Below, piece after piece: positions 35,597 to 48,142 of a stretch of 64,000 nt of DNA. The translations under genes and the position numbers were made by a program. This stretch comes from Heterohyrax brucei. Its lineage: Eukaryota; Chordata; Mammalia; Hyracoidea; Procaviidae. The notes below the pieces were generated by a model. It was not told the origin of the DNA and did no database searches. It worked only from the letters and a program-made list of their open reading frames with translations. Where the stretch lies: the NCBI GenBank assembly GCA_028571685.1, contig CM053142.1:72131296-72195295 (forward strand), in the 5' to 3' direction. Each line of letters begins with the position of its first letter. Position 1 is the stretch's first letter.

Positions 35597-38075
35597 CATA
35601 GAACTGTAATGTGAAGAGATTGTAGTTTGCTTTTGATCTTTTCATCTCCCAGCTGAACTAATGAGGCACAGACGGGACACAGGAAAATTAGAGATCATTA
35701 GGCCAACCACTTTGTGCAAAAGACAAGAAATGAAAATCTACAGAACATATAAAGACAAAGCATTAGGCTTAATCTGAAATACATTACATGTGTGCTGTGG
35801 GTCAAGACTGCCTGGCTGTGAAATTTCCGGGAACTTGGATGAATCTCTTGACTCCATTTTCTCCTCTCTCAAGGATCTTTATAGTATATTTCTTTGCGAG
35901 ACATTTTTATAATTATGAATTAGTATATGAATTGAACTAATATGTGTCAAATTATTTAAATTATGCTTTACACAAAGTGAATGCTTATGATTAAAATAGG
36001 AAAAATTTGTGTAGAATGTTTACTATACTAAAGGGAATTACCTTTGTGTATTTTCTCTATGTTTTTCAAAAATGCTTTCTAGGTGACTTTCATCTTTAAA
36101 CATTTTTAAAAAGTCTTACTTTCACTTGTTTGGTGCTAATCACAATGTTCATACTATGAAAGTACGGTGGGAATTTCCTGTTTTGTGATATCAAGAACAT
36201 CGTGGAAGCTGGTCACTTTACAGCTAGTTTCTCATACTTCACATATGTGGCTCATCCACAGATGTTTCAAGGACATTGCTTAAATATGAAATGTTCTTTT
36301 AAATGTTTTCATATGTAACTTTCAAGTCCCATAGCCTTCAGCTCAGTTCTCTAAATCAACAGCTTTCTTCTCCAGAAAGGACTAGTTGTGCCCTTCCTGC
36401 ATCAAACTCGGAACTTCATTTCTCATGGCAGGCATGTGTGGTGCCAAAACAATTATACCAATATTATATACACAGGAACAGTATCTCATGGATATGGCTC
36501 ATATCAGGGCAGAGCTTTAAGAGAAATAGAAATAAATGGCAGTAGACTTTTTAGACTTGTCATGTGTCTGTACTTCCACACTGATTTTAATTTTTGATTG
36601 TAAATTCTTTAACCTGGAAAATACTTTGTGATACTCTTCTAAGAAGTTTAAAGAGTGGTTTCTAATAGATATACTTTTAAATTCTGAAAGAGAGCAAAAT
36701 TTATACGGTTAAATGGTGATCATCATAAAGCTATCATAGAAATAAAGAATGCCAAATACTCATTATGTAATACTTCAAAGTGTTTTGTTAAAAAAAAATT
36801 TATCATTTGTGTTGTGACATCCAAAGATCACCCAGATTTAGAATTTGAGTCACTTTAATACTGTTAATTAAAATAATACTTTTTGGATGATATGCTAATA
36901 TTAATGCAGAATCTCCAAGACTGATTCTGCATTAACACTGAATGATTTGTTCTAGAAGGAAAATCTATCAGCAAATAATTTTGGTATGAGAAAATATAAT
37001 GTTCTTGTAACAAATGTTGATTGTGTATCAAAATTCAATATACTGGAATACAAACCCAGATCTCCAATGTATTTAACTATACATTGGTAGTGGTAGTGGA
37101 ATGCCTCAAACCAGGTCCAAAGCACTTCTGTCCATCTCTGCCTATAACACCTCCACCGAGCTATGACCAGAAAGCCATTTCTTAGAGCAGAACCTACACT
37201 GAAATTTGTAGATAAACACACTCTCAAACAGGGCTGTCAGTGACCATGACAGTGTTCAATGAAAGACTCTGGGCCTACACACGATTTATTTTGATATATT
37301 ACTCACGAAGTAGATACTCACTCACTTTGACACCATGAGAAAATAATGTTAGTCATGGCCCCTCAATTTTCTCATCTATTGAATGCAAGCACACTCTTCA
37401 CTATGCTATTTTGTTGAGAGATTAAAAGTAGAAGTTTGTTAGGTAAGTTCGTAAAACAAAACCCAGAGCCTATGGCTCTCTTCTTACTCTAGAAGCAGTT
37501 TCTTTAAATCAATTTTTAAAACAACAGTGGTATATTTGCTTTACTGTCTTTTAGAGACAGATGATAGTGCTGAAAATGCATGGAGAGTCCCACTGAAGAA
37601 TAAATTACACCATAAAAACCTTAGTATTAGGAAAAAAAAAAAAAACCTTAGTATTAGGTGGAGTCCTAAATTGAATATCTTTGTCTTCCAGTGTTGCATT
37701 GACAAAACAACTGTTACAAAATCAAAAATCTTTTTGGATTTCTGTTTTTAAAAACTTCAGATCCTGCATGTGTTCTTTAAATCTCTGCCCTCTCTCTTTT
37801 TATAGTTTTTCAGACCACTGCATGGAGGTGGATTTCTGGAATCTTTTGTTGGTGACTGTCTTGGGAGTTTTATCCAATCACTGGCTGTTTTCTCCAGGCA
37901 AGTATTTACATGGGCAAAACTGTGGTAACACAATTAAGTAATAAAAGTTTTATCTTACTAATAAATGATGTTTTACTATCTCATGGATTCATTTCAATCT
38001 TTACCGAGTTAGATACATTTTTAATCATTTCTTATAGCAGGTTCTTCAGAACCTGCTGAAGAACCCCAGAAAGGT

Positions 38076-38220
38076 AGGCTCTTGTAGTCAACTCATAGTG
38101 ACCCCGTAGCATAGAGTAGAAGAGGCCCATAGGATTTCCACGGGGTGGCTAGTGGATTCAAATTGTTGACCTTTTGATTAGTAGCCAAATCCTTAAACAC
38201 TGTACCACCAGGATTCCTTA
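38076..38220 (-). repeat. AfroSINE (antisense) at the start of copy 2 intron 3
   Basis: GTCAACTCATAGTGACCCCG at the left and GTACCACCAGGATTCCTTAC at the right. It begins only a few bases after the exon 3 donor at 38074. Confidence 0.85.
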
Positions 38221-38889
38221 CTGCTGGTGGATAACAATATGCAATTTCTTCTTTTTCATACACAGGGGCTTGATAGACTATTACACACAATCATGCAAGT
38301 TTACTTCCCTAGTTGTGGAATACTCTGCTTCTCTAGCTGTGGAATAGTCTCATTCTATGTAAGAATGCTTAAATTACATTGTATGTGCCCCATTTATATG
38401 TTTAAGTATTGAAGAATTTTCATTTGAAATGACAACTATTTTTTTCCAGTATGAGTATTCACCATTAAGCAACAAATAAGAAATAAACAACAGCAAATAT
38501 TATAGCTAATCCTGATTGCCTACCTATGTTGTCTCATAATCCATACTTCCCCATATCCTGCTAAAACTTATGACTCAGAATTTACTGTTCATATTTATGC
38601 AATTCTATATCCTACTTATCCATTTAGCAGTTGGTTTTTGAACATTTTTTTTCTCTTTTCTCCCCCCATATACTCATCACTTTCTGTTATGTAGTGTTGT
38701 TTATATCTTACCCCAATGCTTCAGAATTATTCATTTGAAAACCATTGAATATCTACCATGTTTCAAGACTGTCATCACTGAAGATAAGGGACTCAGAATA
38801 CACTATTACTTATAAACTCTATTATCAAACAATTGCTTTATTTTTCTTCATTTTGGGAGGAATAAAAAAACAGTGGCCATCAGATAAAT

Positions 38890-39070
38890 TTCTACTCATA
38901 AATACTCTGTAGGTCAAGGTAGAGCTGTCCCACAGGGTTTCCGAGTTTGCAATCTTTAAGGAAGCAGATTTCCACGTCTTTGTCTTACAGAGTGGCTAGT
39001 GTGTTTGAACTGCCAAAATTCCACCTTTTGGTTAAATAGCCAAGCACTTTAACCAATGTGCAAACAGAAT
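38890..39070 (-). repeat. AfroSINE (antisense, longer variant) in copy 2 intron 3
   Basis: Contains AATCTTTAAGGAAGCAGATT, CCACGTCTTTGTCTTACAGAG and CCACCTTTTGGTTAAATAGCC, the variant with an extra middle unit also seen at 51486. Confidence 0.7.
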
Positions 39071-39326
39071 TCTAGCAGTGCATTGTTTTCTGACTTATTT
39101 GGTTACCATAATATTCTCTGAACATGGCATACTGTGATATAAACATATATAGTAGATTCTTGAAGAATATCTATGGAAAATATGAATAAATAAGAAATGA
39201 TTTTTGAGTCAATAAGTAGCACAGAAATTTTTAAATATTTGGGGTCATCAATCAGGCTTTATTTTTTTCTCTTAGACTCTGACTGCTATTCTTGTCCAGA
39301 AAAGTGGATTGGGTACCAATGCAGCT

Positions 39327-39340
39327 GCTATTTCATTTCT
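39327..39340 (+). repeat. Target-site duplication, left copy
   Basis: GCTATTTCATTTCT within KLRD1 copy 2 exon 4. The identical right copy is at 46528-46541. They bracket the antisense L1. Confidence 0.95.
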
Positions 39341-40364
39341 TTTTTTTTTTTTACATTGTGATTATTTTTTTATGTTTATTTAACATAACTGAGTGAAAAT
39401 GTACATTCATGTATAAATTTACATGCCCACCTATATGCAGCTTCCACTGCTCTCCCTGTCCGGTGACTGCACACTATTCCTCTCTGCTCCATACATGTCT
39501 CATCCTCCCAACAGTCTCCTTTCCCCTCCTCTCCGTCCACTCCCTTTCCTCCAGCCAGAGGTCAGCAAGATGATATCCTGTAGATGTATACAACCACAAA
39601 GTGCTTCCAACATATGGTCACTCTGCATTGCCAAGTCCAATCCATTCCTGTCCAAAGAGTGGACTTTTGTTATAATTTATGGGAAAGGGCAGCATCACGG
39701 AAGGGGGCCATGCTGTCAGAGGAACCCCCAAACCGCTGGACCATCAATTAAGGTCTTTTAATGGAGATCTCATGATGCACCCCTTTTTATTCTTGTGTTG
39801 CCAGTGAGACTCCTCTCTGTGAGCTCCATCGTGGCTATCACTGGTGGTGGCCGGGCACCATCCTATTCTTCTGGTCCCAAGTCGATGTAGCCACCCACTC
39901 TTGTGGGTCTCTCTGTCTTCTCGGTTGTCTTTACCGCATGTTATTTTGGTCCTCGGTGAGCATCCGTTCCTGCTGAGTTGGGACCATTTGCTGTGTCCTC
40001 GTATGGCAGCTTGACAGCTTTTAAGACCCCAGATGCCACTCACCAATGTGGGGTGCAGAGAGCTCTCTTAGCAAAACACTAGTTGTGCCAATTGGCCTGG
40101 AATTCGCCTAAGAGCATGGTCACCCACCCCCGCCCCAGATACTCTATACTTGTGGTATTGAGTCAAGATGGAAGGAGTACCCAAGTTATGCTGAAGTCCA
40201 CTTAATGTTGTTCATGTTTCTAATGTGTGCCATCACCGCTTTCTCCCAACTAGATTTCTAGTAACTATCTAAATTAAACCCTACCCCCCTCACCCTCCAT
40301 ACCTCCCCTCCCTTGCAGCTGTCAAAGAGTCTTTTCTTCTATACACAAGTCTGTTTTTGAGGTC

Positions 40365-43300
40365 TTATCGTAGAGGTCTCATACAGTATTTGTCCTTTTG
40401 TCGCTGGCTACTTTCACTCAACATAATGTCTTCCAGTTGAAACCAGGTTAGGAGATGTTTCCTGGAATCATCGTTATTCTTTATCATTGCATAGTGCTCC
40501 ATTGAGTATATGAACCATAGTTTACCTATCCATTCTTCTGTTGTTGGGCATCTGGGTTGATTCCATCTTTCTGCTATCGTGGACTGTGCTGTGATAAACA
40601 TTCTGGTGCAGCATATGTCCGTTGGTGTGAAAGGCCTTGAATCTGTAGGATATATTCCAAGTAGTGGAATTACTGGGTCAAATGATATATCGATATCCAT
40701 TTTTTTCAGGAAGCGCCAGATTGCCTTCCAAAGAGGCTGGACCATTTTGCAACCCCACCAACAGAGGATTCCGTTTTCTCTACAGCCTCTCCAGCATTTG
40801 TTGTTTTGTGTTTTCTGAATCATGGCCAATCTTGTTGGGGTGAGATGGTATCTCATTGTTGTCTTGATTTGAATTTCTTTAATAACTCAAGATCGTGAAC
40901 ATGTCTGCATGTGTTTTTTGGCTGCCTGGATCTCCTCTTTAGTGAAGTGTCTGTCCATCTCCTTTGCCCATCACTTCATTGGATGGTTTCTCTTCTTCTT
41001 ATTGATATTTTGTGGTATCTTATAGATTATGGAGATCAGGCATCGGTCTGACATACAGTTGCCAAATATTTTTTCCCATTCTGTGGGTGTTCTTTTAATT
41101 CTATTAATAAAGTCTTTGGATGAGCAAAAGTGTCTGATTCTTAATAGATCCCTCTTCCGTTGATTGAGGTTTCTTTGACAGATTTTGGAGTCTATCCTCA
41201 TTGTGTATTAAAATTTCCATTGTTGTTCCTACCTTTTCTTGGATGAGCTTTATTGTTTTAGATTTTATATTTAGGTCTTTTTTCCAGTTGGAGTTGGTTT
41301 TTGTATATGATGTAAGATACGGATCTTGATTCAGTTTATTGCAGATGGATAACCAATTTTGCCAGCACCATTTGTTGAAGAGACTGTTTTTACCCCACTT
41401 TAATGTCTTAGGGCCTTTGTCGAATATCAACTGTTCATAGGCAGATGGTGTCATCTCTGTGGTCTCAATTCCGTTCCATTGATCCATCTGTCTGTTCTTG
41501 TACCAGTACCAGGCTGTTTTGACCACTGTGGCAGTGTAGTATGTTCTAAGGTCGGGTAATGAGAGGCCTCCCAGTGTGTTCTTCTTCTGTAGTAGTACCT
41601 TACTTATCCGGGGCTTCTTCCCTTTCCAAACAAAATTGGTGATTTGTTTCTCCATCTCATTAAAAAATGATACTGGAACTTGTATTGGGATTGCATTACA
41701 TAAATAAATTGCTTTGGGTAAAATAGCCATTTTCACAATGTTAAGTCTTCCTATCCATGAGCAGGGTAGGTTTTTCCATTTATCTAAGTCTCTCTTAGTT
41801 TCTTGTAGTAAGGGCCTGTAGTTCTCTTTGTAAAGGTCTGTTGTTTCTCTAGTTAGATTAATTCCTAGGTACTTTATCTTCTTAGGGGCTATCATAAATG
41901 GTATTGATTTGATAACTTCCTCCTTAACAGTCTCGTTGTTGGTATAAGGGAATCCTACTGATTTACTTATGTTTATCTTGTATCCTGAAACTTTGCTGAA
42001 CTCTTCTATCAGTTTGAGTAGCTTACTTATAGATTCCTTGGGGTTCTCTGCATATACAATCATATCATTTGCGAACAGGGAGATTTTAACTTCTTCTTTG
42101 CCTATGCAGATGCCCTTTATTTCTTCGTCTTGTCTAATTGCTCTGGCTAGAACTTCTAGCACAATGTTGAATAGGAGAGGTGACAGTGGGCATCCTTGTC
42201 TAGTTCCTGATCTCAAGGGAAAGTCTCCCCATTCAGGATTATGTGGGCAACTGGCTTTGTATAAATGGCCCCTATTGCATTGAGGAATTTGCCGTCTATG
42301 CCCATTTTGCTAAGAATTTTTAGCATGAATGGGTGTTGGACTTTATCAAATGCCTTTTTGGCATCAATGGACAAAATCAGGTGATCCTTGTCTTTTGTGT
42401 TATTTATGTGGTTTATCACATTAATTGTTTTCCTGATGTTGAACCAGCCTTGCATCCCTGGTATGAATCCCACTTGGTCACGATGGATTATTTTCTTGAT
42501 ATGTTGTTGTATTCTGTTGGCAAGAATTTTGTTGAAGATTTTTGCATCTAGGTTCATCAATGATATTGGTCTGTAGTTCTCTTTCTTCGTTGGATCTTTC
42601 CCTGGCTTAGGTATCAGGGTTATGCTGGCTTCATAGAATGGGTTTGGGAGTACTCCATCCCTTTCTCTACTGTGAAATAGTCTCAGTAGTATTGGGGATA
42701 AGTCTTCTCTAAATACTTAGTAGAATTCTGTCGTGAAGCCATCTGAGCCCGGACTTTTTTTGGTTGGCAGTGTTTTGATGAACTTTTAAATCTCTTCCTT
42801 TGTGATGGGTTTATTAAATTGTTCTGCCTCATGTTGCGATAATTTGTGTAGGTGGTATGAGTCAAGGAATTGGTCCATTTCCCCTAGGTTTTCAAATTTG
42901 TTAGAGTACAGTCTTTCATAGTATTCTGTTATGATAGTTTTGATTTCTGTTGCATCCGTGGTGACAACTCCCTTCTCATTTCTAATTTGGGTTATTTGTT
43001 TCCTTTCCTGCTTTTCTTTAGTAAATTTAGCCAGTGGTTTATCAATTTTGTTGATCTTTTCAAAAAACCAGCTTTTGGTCTTTTCAATTTTTTCATTTGT
43101 TTTTCTATTCTCTAATTCATTTAGCTCTTCTCTAATCTTTATGATCCCCTTTCTTCTGGTGCCCGAGGGGTTCCTCTGTTGTTCTCTTTCTACTTGTTCA
43201 AGCTGTAGAGTTAGTTCCTTGATTTGGTTTCTTTCTTCCTTCCAGATGTGTGCATTTATGGAAATAAACAGACCTCTGAGCACTGCTTTGGCTGTATCCC

Positions 43301-44158
43301 ATAGGTTCTGGTAGGAAGTGTTTTCGTTCTCATTGGAATCCATGAATTTCTTTAATTCATCCTTGATTTCCTCTGTAACCCATGTTTTTTTGAGCAAGAT
43401 GTTGTTCAGTTTCCAAGAGTTCCACTTTCTATCTTTGTTTTTTCTGCTATTGATTTCAACTTTTATGGCTTTATGATCTGAGAAGATGCGTGCAGTAATT
43501 CAATGGTACGGATTTTGTTGAGCATTGCATTATGGCCTATCACGTGGTCAATTGTGGAGAATGTTCCATGTGCACTGGAGAAGAAGGTGTAGTTGTCTGC
43601 TGATGAGTGGAAAGTTCTGTATATATCAATGAGGTTTAGTTGGTTAATTGTGTCAATGAGGTCTTCTGTATCTTTACTGAGCTTTTTTCTAGATGATCTG
43701 TCTAGTAATGAGAGTGGAGTGTTAAAGTCTTCCACTATTATTGTGGATTCATCTAACTCTCTTTTCAGCGTAGTCAGTGTTTCTTTGACATATTTAGGTG
43801 CTCTGGCATTAGGTGGATAAATATTTAATATAGTTAAGTCTTGCCTGTGTACTGAACTTTTCAACAATAAATGGTGACCATCTTTGTCCACGATGGTGGA
43901 TTTGACATTAAAATTGATTTTGTCTGAGATTAGAATTGCCACCCCTGCTCTTCTTTGTTCATTGTTAGCTTGATAGATATTCTTCCATCCTTTAATTTTC
44001 AGTTTGTTCCTGTCTTTAGGTCTCAAGTGAGTTTCTTGTAGACAACATATGGATGGGTCGTGTCTTTGGATCCAAGATGATACTCGGTGTCTCTTTACTG
44101 GAGCATTCAGTCCATTCACATTCAATGTAATTATTGATAGGTATGTGTTCACTGCTGC
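40365..44158 (-). pseudogene. L1 ORF2 (endonuclease/reverse transcriptase), frameshifted
   Basis: The minus-strand start codon is ACG instead of ATG (the first ATG is at 44152). The endonuclease spans 44152-43463 with TLNVNGLNAPVKR, CCLQETH, DHVIGH. The reverse transcriptase covers 42560-41104 with [33 protein letters not shown] and a catalytic box read as FANDMIVYA, so the first aspartate of FADD has become asparagine. The C-terminal block (40856-40365) has CWWGCKMVQPLW and ends at MRPLR. At least five frame changes separate the pieces. The family's usual ORF2 is about 1275 residues. Confidence 0.9.
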
Positions 44159-44582
44159 CGTTGTGATATGTTTATTTTTATGTTGATGTTTTCTCTGTTG
44201 TTCTTATTAGTCTGTTCTGGGACACTCTTTTTTGTGAGTTGATTTTTCACCTTTTTCAGAGCTCGTTTTATAGTTGTTGAGACTCGTGTGTTAGATTTCT
44301 TGAAATGGTATGGTACATCTTTGTTGTGCTTTACAGCTGCCCCTATGAACTCCCTTAATATACTATTTATAAATCCAAATTGAATTACTACCAGTGTTGT
44401 CATCTTCCTCTCCATCTGGAAGCACTATAACGACTGTAGTACATACCTCTTTTTATTATGATGACACCATAGTTTTCATGTGATCACTGGATTGCATCTT
44501 TCCATATCAAAGCTGTTATTTACTTTGGGGCCTTCCCTAAATGAGTAGAGTATTGAATAGTGTGTAGTTCTAAAATATAAAG

Positions 44583-45528
44583 TTAGTGGTTTTGTTCTAC
44601 TAACCCAAAGCCAAGAACTTCTTTCAGTATTTCCTGTAGTTTGGGTTTGGTTCTTACAAAGTCTCTGAGTTTCTGTTTATCTGGGACTGTCTTAATTTCA
44701 TTTTCGTATTTGAAAGACAGCTTGGCAGGATATATAATTCTTGGTTGGAAGTTCTTCTCCTTCAAGACTTTGAATGTGTCATGCCACTGTCTCCGTGCCA
44801 GCATGGTTTCTGCTGAGAAATCTGACGAGAGCCTACAGGGTTTCCGTCTGAATGTTAGCTTTGCCTTGAGTCTTGCTGCCTTTAAGAGTTGCTGCTTATG
44901 TTTCATTTTGTTAAGCTTGATTATAATATGTCTTGAGATCTATATTGGGTGTCGTACGATATGCATCTGAGATGTCTATATTCTCTTCCTTCATGATTTT
45001 TGGGAAGTTTTCTTTCAGGAGCTCAGCAACAATACTCTCTGTGTTCTCAGATGTATCACCCTGTTCAGGGACTCCAATTAATCGAAGGTTGTTCCTCTTA
45101 ATAGAGTCCCACATGCTTCTTAATGTTTCTTCATTTTTCTTGTTTCTTTTTTCTGATTTCTGCTCATAGACGCTGGCATCAGTAGCTCTGTCTTCAAAAT
45201 CAGAAATTCTTTTTTCCATTTATTCCATTCTGTTTTCTTGGCTTTGCATGGAAGTTTCTATGTCTTTGATTTTCTTCTTGATCTGTTGGATTTCAGAGTA
45301 CTGGTGTTCCATTGGATCGAACAACTTGCTTAATTTTTCACTTTGTTCTGCTGCATTTTGTATAAGGTCTAGAAGGGCTGTGTATATAATCAATTTGTAT
45401 TCACTTCCTGATGCTTTCCTGAAAGTTTCTTCATCTGGAAAACTCCTTGGTTGCTTTGTTTGGGAGCCTTCTGAAGCCATGAGTGATTGCTTGTATGCCA
45501 CAATTGTCTGTTGCTTTTTGGGTCCCAT
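44583..45528 (-). pseudogene. L1 ORF1 (RNA-binding protein), two lesions
   Basis: It starts MGPKKQQTIVAYKQSLMASE at 45528. It is open to a single TAA at 45220-45222, then open again in the same frame through a coiled-coil-like charged part to about 44911. There a deletion of about 16 bases shifts frame. The C-terminal block (44906-44583) has KAARLKAKLTFRRKPCR and ends GLVEQNH. Only two lesions make it the best-preserved ORF1 in the window. Confidence 0.85.
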
Positions 45529-45879
45529 GTGAGTATATAGAGGCTGGAAGAGGTACTGTGAGGGTGGATTGCAAATGTTTCTCTAGGCTGTCTTCAAATG
45601 TAAAGCAAAAGTTATCTGACCAGTTCACAAGTCAGTTAGGTTTTCAGGTGTAGAGGTCCCTCTTCTCATCTGACAAAGTAAGCGCCACTATATCCAACCC
45701 CAGATGATAACAGACTAGTTCAGAATACAGCAATGCTACTACCCTGTTGGCGTCTACTGACAGGGCCTAGCCTTATCCAACACTGTGTCGAGTACTGGTT
45801 TTGTGATAGGAAAGCGCTCTCCTGTGGGCAGGCTCTGGCTCCCAAGCTAAGAATTAGGTCCAGCTGCGGCCACCATATC

Positions 45880-45890
45880 CAAGATGGCGT
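45880..45890 (+). promoter_or_regulatory. YY1-like motif inside the L1 5' UTR
   Basis: CCAAGATGGCG occurs on the plus strand, antisense to the L1, within its 5' UTR. It fits a YY1 core. Function here is inference only. Confidence 0.3.
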
Positions 45891-46527
45891 CCTCCACACA
45901 GGCAGCAGACAGAGGGCTAAAGGTGCCGAGAGGTAGTGATTCCTCTGCTTCTGTTGCAAGGCCCCCAACGTAGGCAGCACTGTGCAAAATCACTACTTTT
46001 CTGTCAGAGAAGCGCTGTCCTGTTTGCAGGCGCTGGCTTCCAGGCTAAGAACGAGGTCCTGCTAAAATTTCGGTACCAACATGACGTCCCGCACACTGAC
46101 CGCGGAGTTCCGCACAAACCCCACTGAGGCAGCTACAATACAAAAGGCTCAAAGTGGCTAGATTAACAGAGTCCCGAGCCTGGCTCTCAGAATATGGGAA
46201 TTTCACCGGCCTATCCCCCAGCAGGACATCTGAGTCCAGCCTCCAGGCAAGACCCAGCACTGCCCGCCCGCCGAGACAGAGGAAAAAAAAGTCAAACTGG
46301 TGCATTTACCTTCCGTACCTGAGAGCCGGGGTTAGCCAGGAGCGAGAGTCAGCGAAAGAGAGGAGGTTTTTTGCTGAGTGGTATAAAGTCCCAATTAACA
46401 GCTCTGTGCCGTGTCCTGAGGCTGATTAAGTGATCAGAAGGCTCTGTTTGGTTATCAATTCAGGTCTTGGTTTCCAGAGGGATATAAGGAGATGTGGGCT
46501 TAGTCTGCCATCCTGACTCCGCCCCCC

Positions 46528-46541
46528 GCTATTTCATTTCT
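46528..46541 (+). repeat. Target-site duplication, right copy
   Basis: GCTATTTCATTTCT, identical to 39327-39340. KLRD1 copy 2 exon 4 resumes directly after it at 46542. Confidence 0.95.
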
Positions 46542-47003
46542 AATGAAGGAAAAACTTGGGCAGAAAGTAGGAATTCCTGTCCTTCTCAGAATTCCAACCT
46601 ACTTTAGTTGATCAACAGAGATGACTTGGCATGTACTTATATATATATGTGTGTGTATGTACAAACATATATATGTATATATTGACTTAGGAAAGTAGAC
46701 CAGCAAAATAAGCTGAATACCTTAAACTCAAGTCATTAACAATGTAGCCCATTGATGGCTGTATTTTGTTCAAAATAAAGGACTCAGAACACCATTAACA
46801 TATTGCTCTGCAGCTTTAGTAGTCAATATGCAAATTGAGCAACATACTACTTAAACTGAGGAAATGAGTATTCCAATTAATAAAAATTTCAAAGTGCATA
46901 TATGCAATTTCATTAGTAACTTTTAACAATAAAAAATTCTTTGACAGGCTGACAATTATGCCAGAATACATAAATTTTATAAGACAGGAGTATGTGTTCA
47001 AAT

Positions 47004-47158
47004 GGAAACCCTGGTGATGTAGCAGTTAAAAGCTAAAGCTGTAGACCATAAGGTCAGCAGTTCAGATCCACCAGCCGCCCCTTCGAAATTCTCACCAGGC
47101 AGCTGTACTCTGTCTCGGGTTGCTATGAGTTGGAATCCATCCAGTGGCAACAGGTTTG
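47004..47158 (+). repeat. AfroSINE (sense) in copy 2 intron 4
   Basis: GGAAACCCTGGTGATGTAGC start, GTCAGCAGTTCAGATCCACC box, GGTTGCTATGAGTTGGAATCC end. Confidence 0.85.
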
Positions 47159-47377
47159 TATCAACCATCATCAAAGCTTACATGGAAATCTTTCTAGACT
47201 ATCATATCACCGAGCCATGATGACGAGACCTCTAGGGTTTTTGAAACAGCACATGCTCATTAATCTTTCAGTGTTCGGTGAGCCTGATCACCTAGATACA
47301 ATTTGTAGTTATGTGAAATAAGACAAGCTGCTTGTAAAGGTTAGTTACAGTTTAAGGCATACCACTTGGCTAATAAA

Positions 47378-47528
47378 GCCAAACCCATTCCCATCCAGTG
47401 ACTTCAGACTCATAGCAACTCTCTAGGACAGAGTGGAACTGTCCCATGGAGTTTCCATGGTAGATTCAAACTACTGTCCTTTTGTTTATCAGCTGCAGCA
47501 TTTAGTGACTATACCACCATGGTTTTCA
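47378..47528 (-). repeat. AfroSINE (antisense) in copy 2 intron 4
   Basis: GCCAAACCCATTCCCATCCAG tail read in reverse, GACTCATAGCAACTCTCTAG, and ACTATACCACCATGGTTTTC at the 5' end of the element. Confidence 0.85.
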
Positions 47529-47941
47529 TAAGGCACGCTATAGACATTAAATTTTTACATATTCACTATTCTACAGCATATGGATTTCTAACATCATTCA
47601 GATGACCTTTAGCATTATGAGTAAAAGAACTGCGTTCTCACAAAATAAGATTTATCATTTTATTTCATAATTTGAAGATGATCTATTAATTCCCTATATC
47701 TTGCAGCAATCATTAGAAAACACACAAAAATCCTCAAAGATTTACATTATGGGGATAAAAATTAAAATGTTAGATAAAGTGCAAGAAATTTCTCAGTAAG
47801 GATTGTGAGAGGTAGAGCTAGATCACTACTTTTACTTGTTTCATTCAAAGAACCAACTAAATGATTTTGTAATTTTTAGTTCTTTTAATTGAGTTTATTT
47901 TTTTAATTATGCAACTTTTGTCATATCTATGCATATATTGT

Positions 47942-48142
47942 GGAACCAAAAAAGCAGATATTAAATGGCACAAAAGTTTGACACTCAACTGCTAATCTTT
48001 GGCAGTTGAAACCCAAACAGTTCTGAAGACAACTTGACAATCTTCTTCCATTAAAACTACAGCCAAGAAAATCCTTTGGAGTGGTTCTACGCTGAAACAC
48101 ATGGCATTGCACTAAGAATCAGTTCAGCAGCAACTAACAATA
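47942..48142 (+). repeat. Old AfroSINE-type repeat (sense, longer variant) in copy 2 intron 4
   Basis: GACACTCAACTGCTAATCTTTGG, CAGTTGAAACCCAAACAGTTC, GTGGTTCTACGCTGAAACAC and a terminal GCAGCAACTAACAATAA. Divergent, so older than its neighbours. Confidence 0.65.

Larger units (their letters stand above)
34621..36424. other. Upstream flank of KLRD1 copy 2
   Basis: This stretch is homologous in pieces to the upstream flank of copy 3: 34735-34850 to about 54685-54775, 35150-35240 to about 55990-56070, and 35425-35480 to about 56875-56930. It holds a decayed SINE tail at 34660-34700, an old SINE-like block at 34878-35027 that is also present upstream of copy 3, and a (TG)n/(TC)n microsatellite at 35521-35596. 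From about 36210 it resembles the 5' UTR region of copies 1 and 3. Confidence 0.5.
39341..46527 (-). mobile_element. Full-length L1 (minus) inserted in KLRD1 copy 2 exon 4
   Basis: 7187 bases between perfect 14-base target duplications. The poly-A tail (as T12) is at 39341-39352, the 3' UTR runs to about 40364, ORF2 is 40365-44158, ORF1 is 44583-45528 and the 5' UTR is 45529-46527. Its 5' end reads GGATGGCAGACTAAGCCCAC on the minus strand. It is less decayed than the L1 at 27428 but both frames are interrupted, so it is not mobile by itself. It lies opposite to the gene. Confidence 0.95.

Noticed and set aside
39423..39761. 112-codon plus-strand frame
   Set aside because: It lies in the antisense of the L1 3' UTR and has no domain.
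41104..42216. Longest open frame in the window (370 codons, minus strand)
   Set aside because: It is a piece of L1 ORF2 reverse transcriptase between frameshifts, not a host gene.
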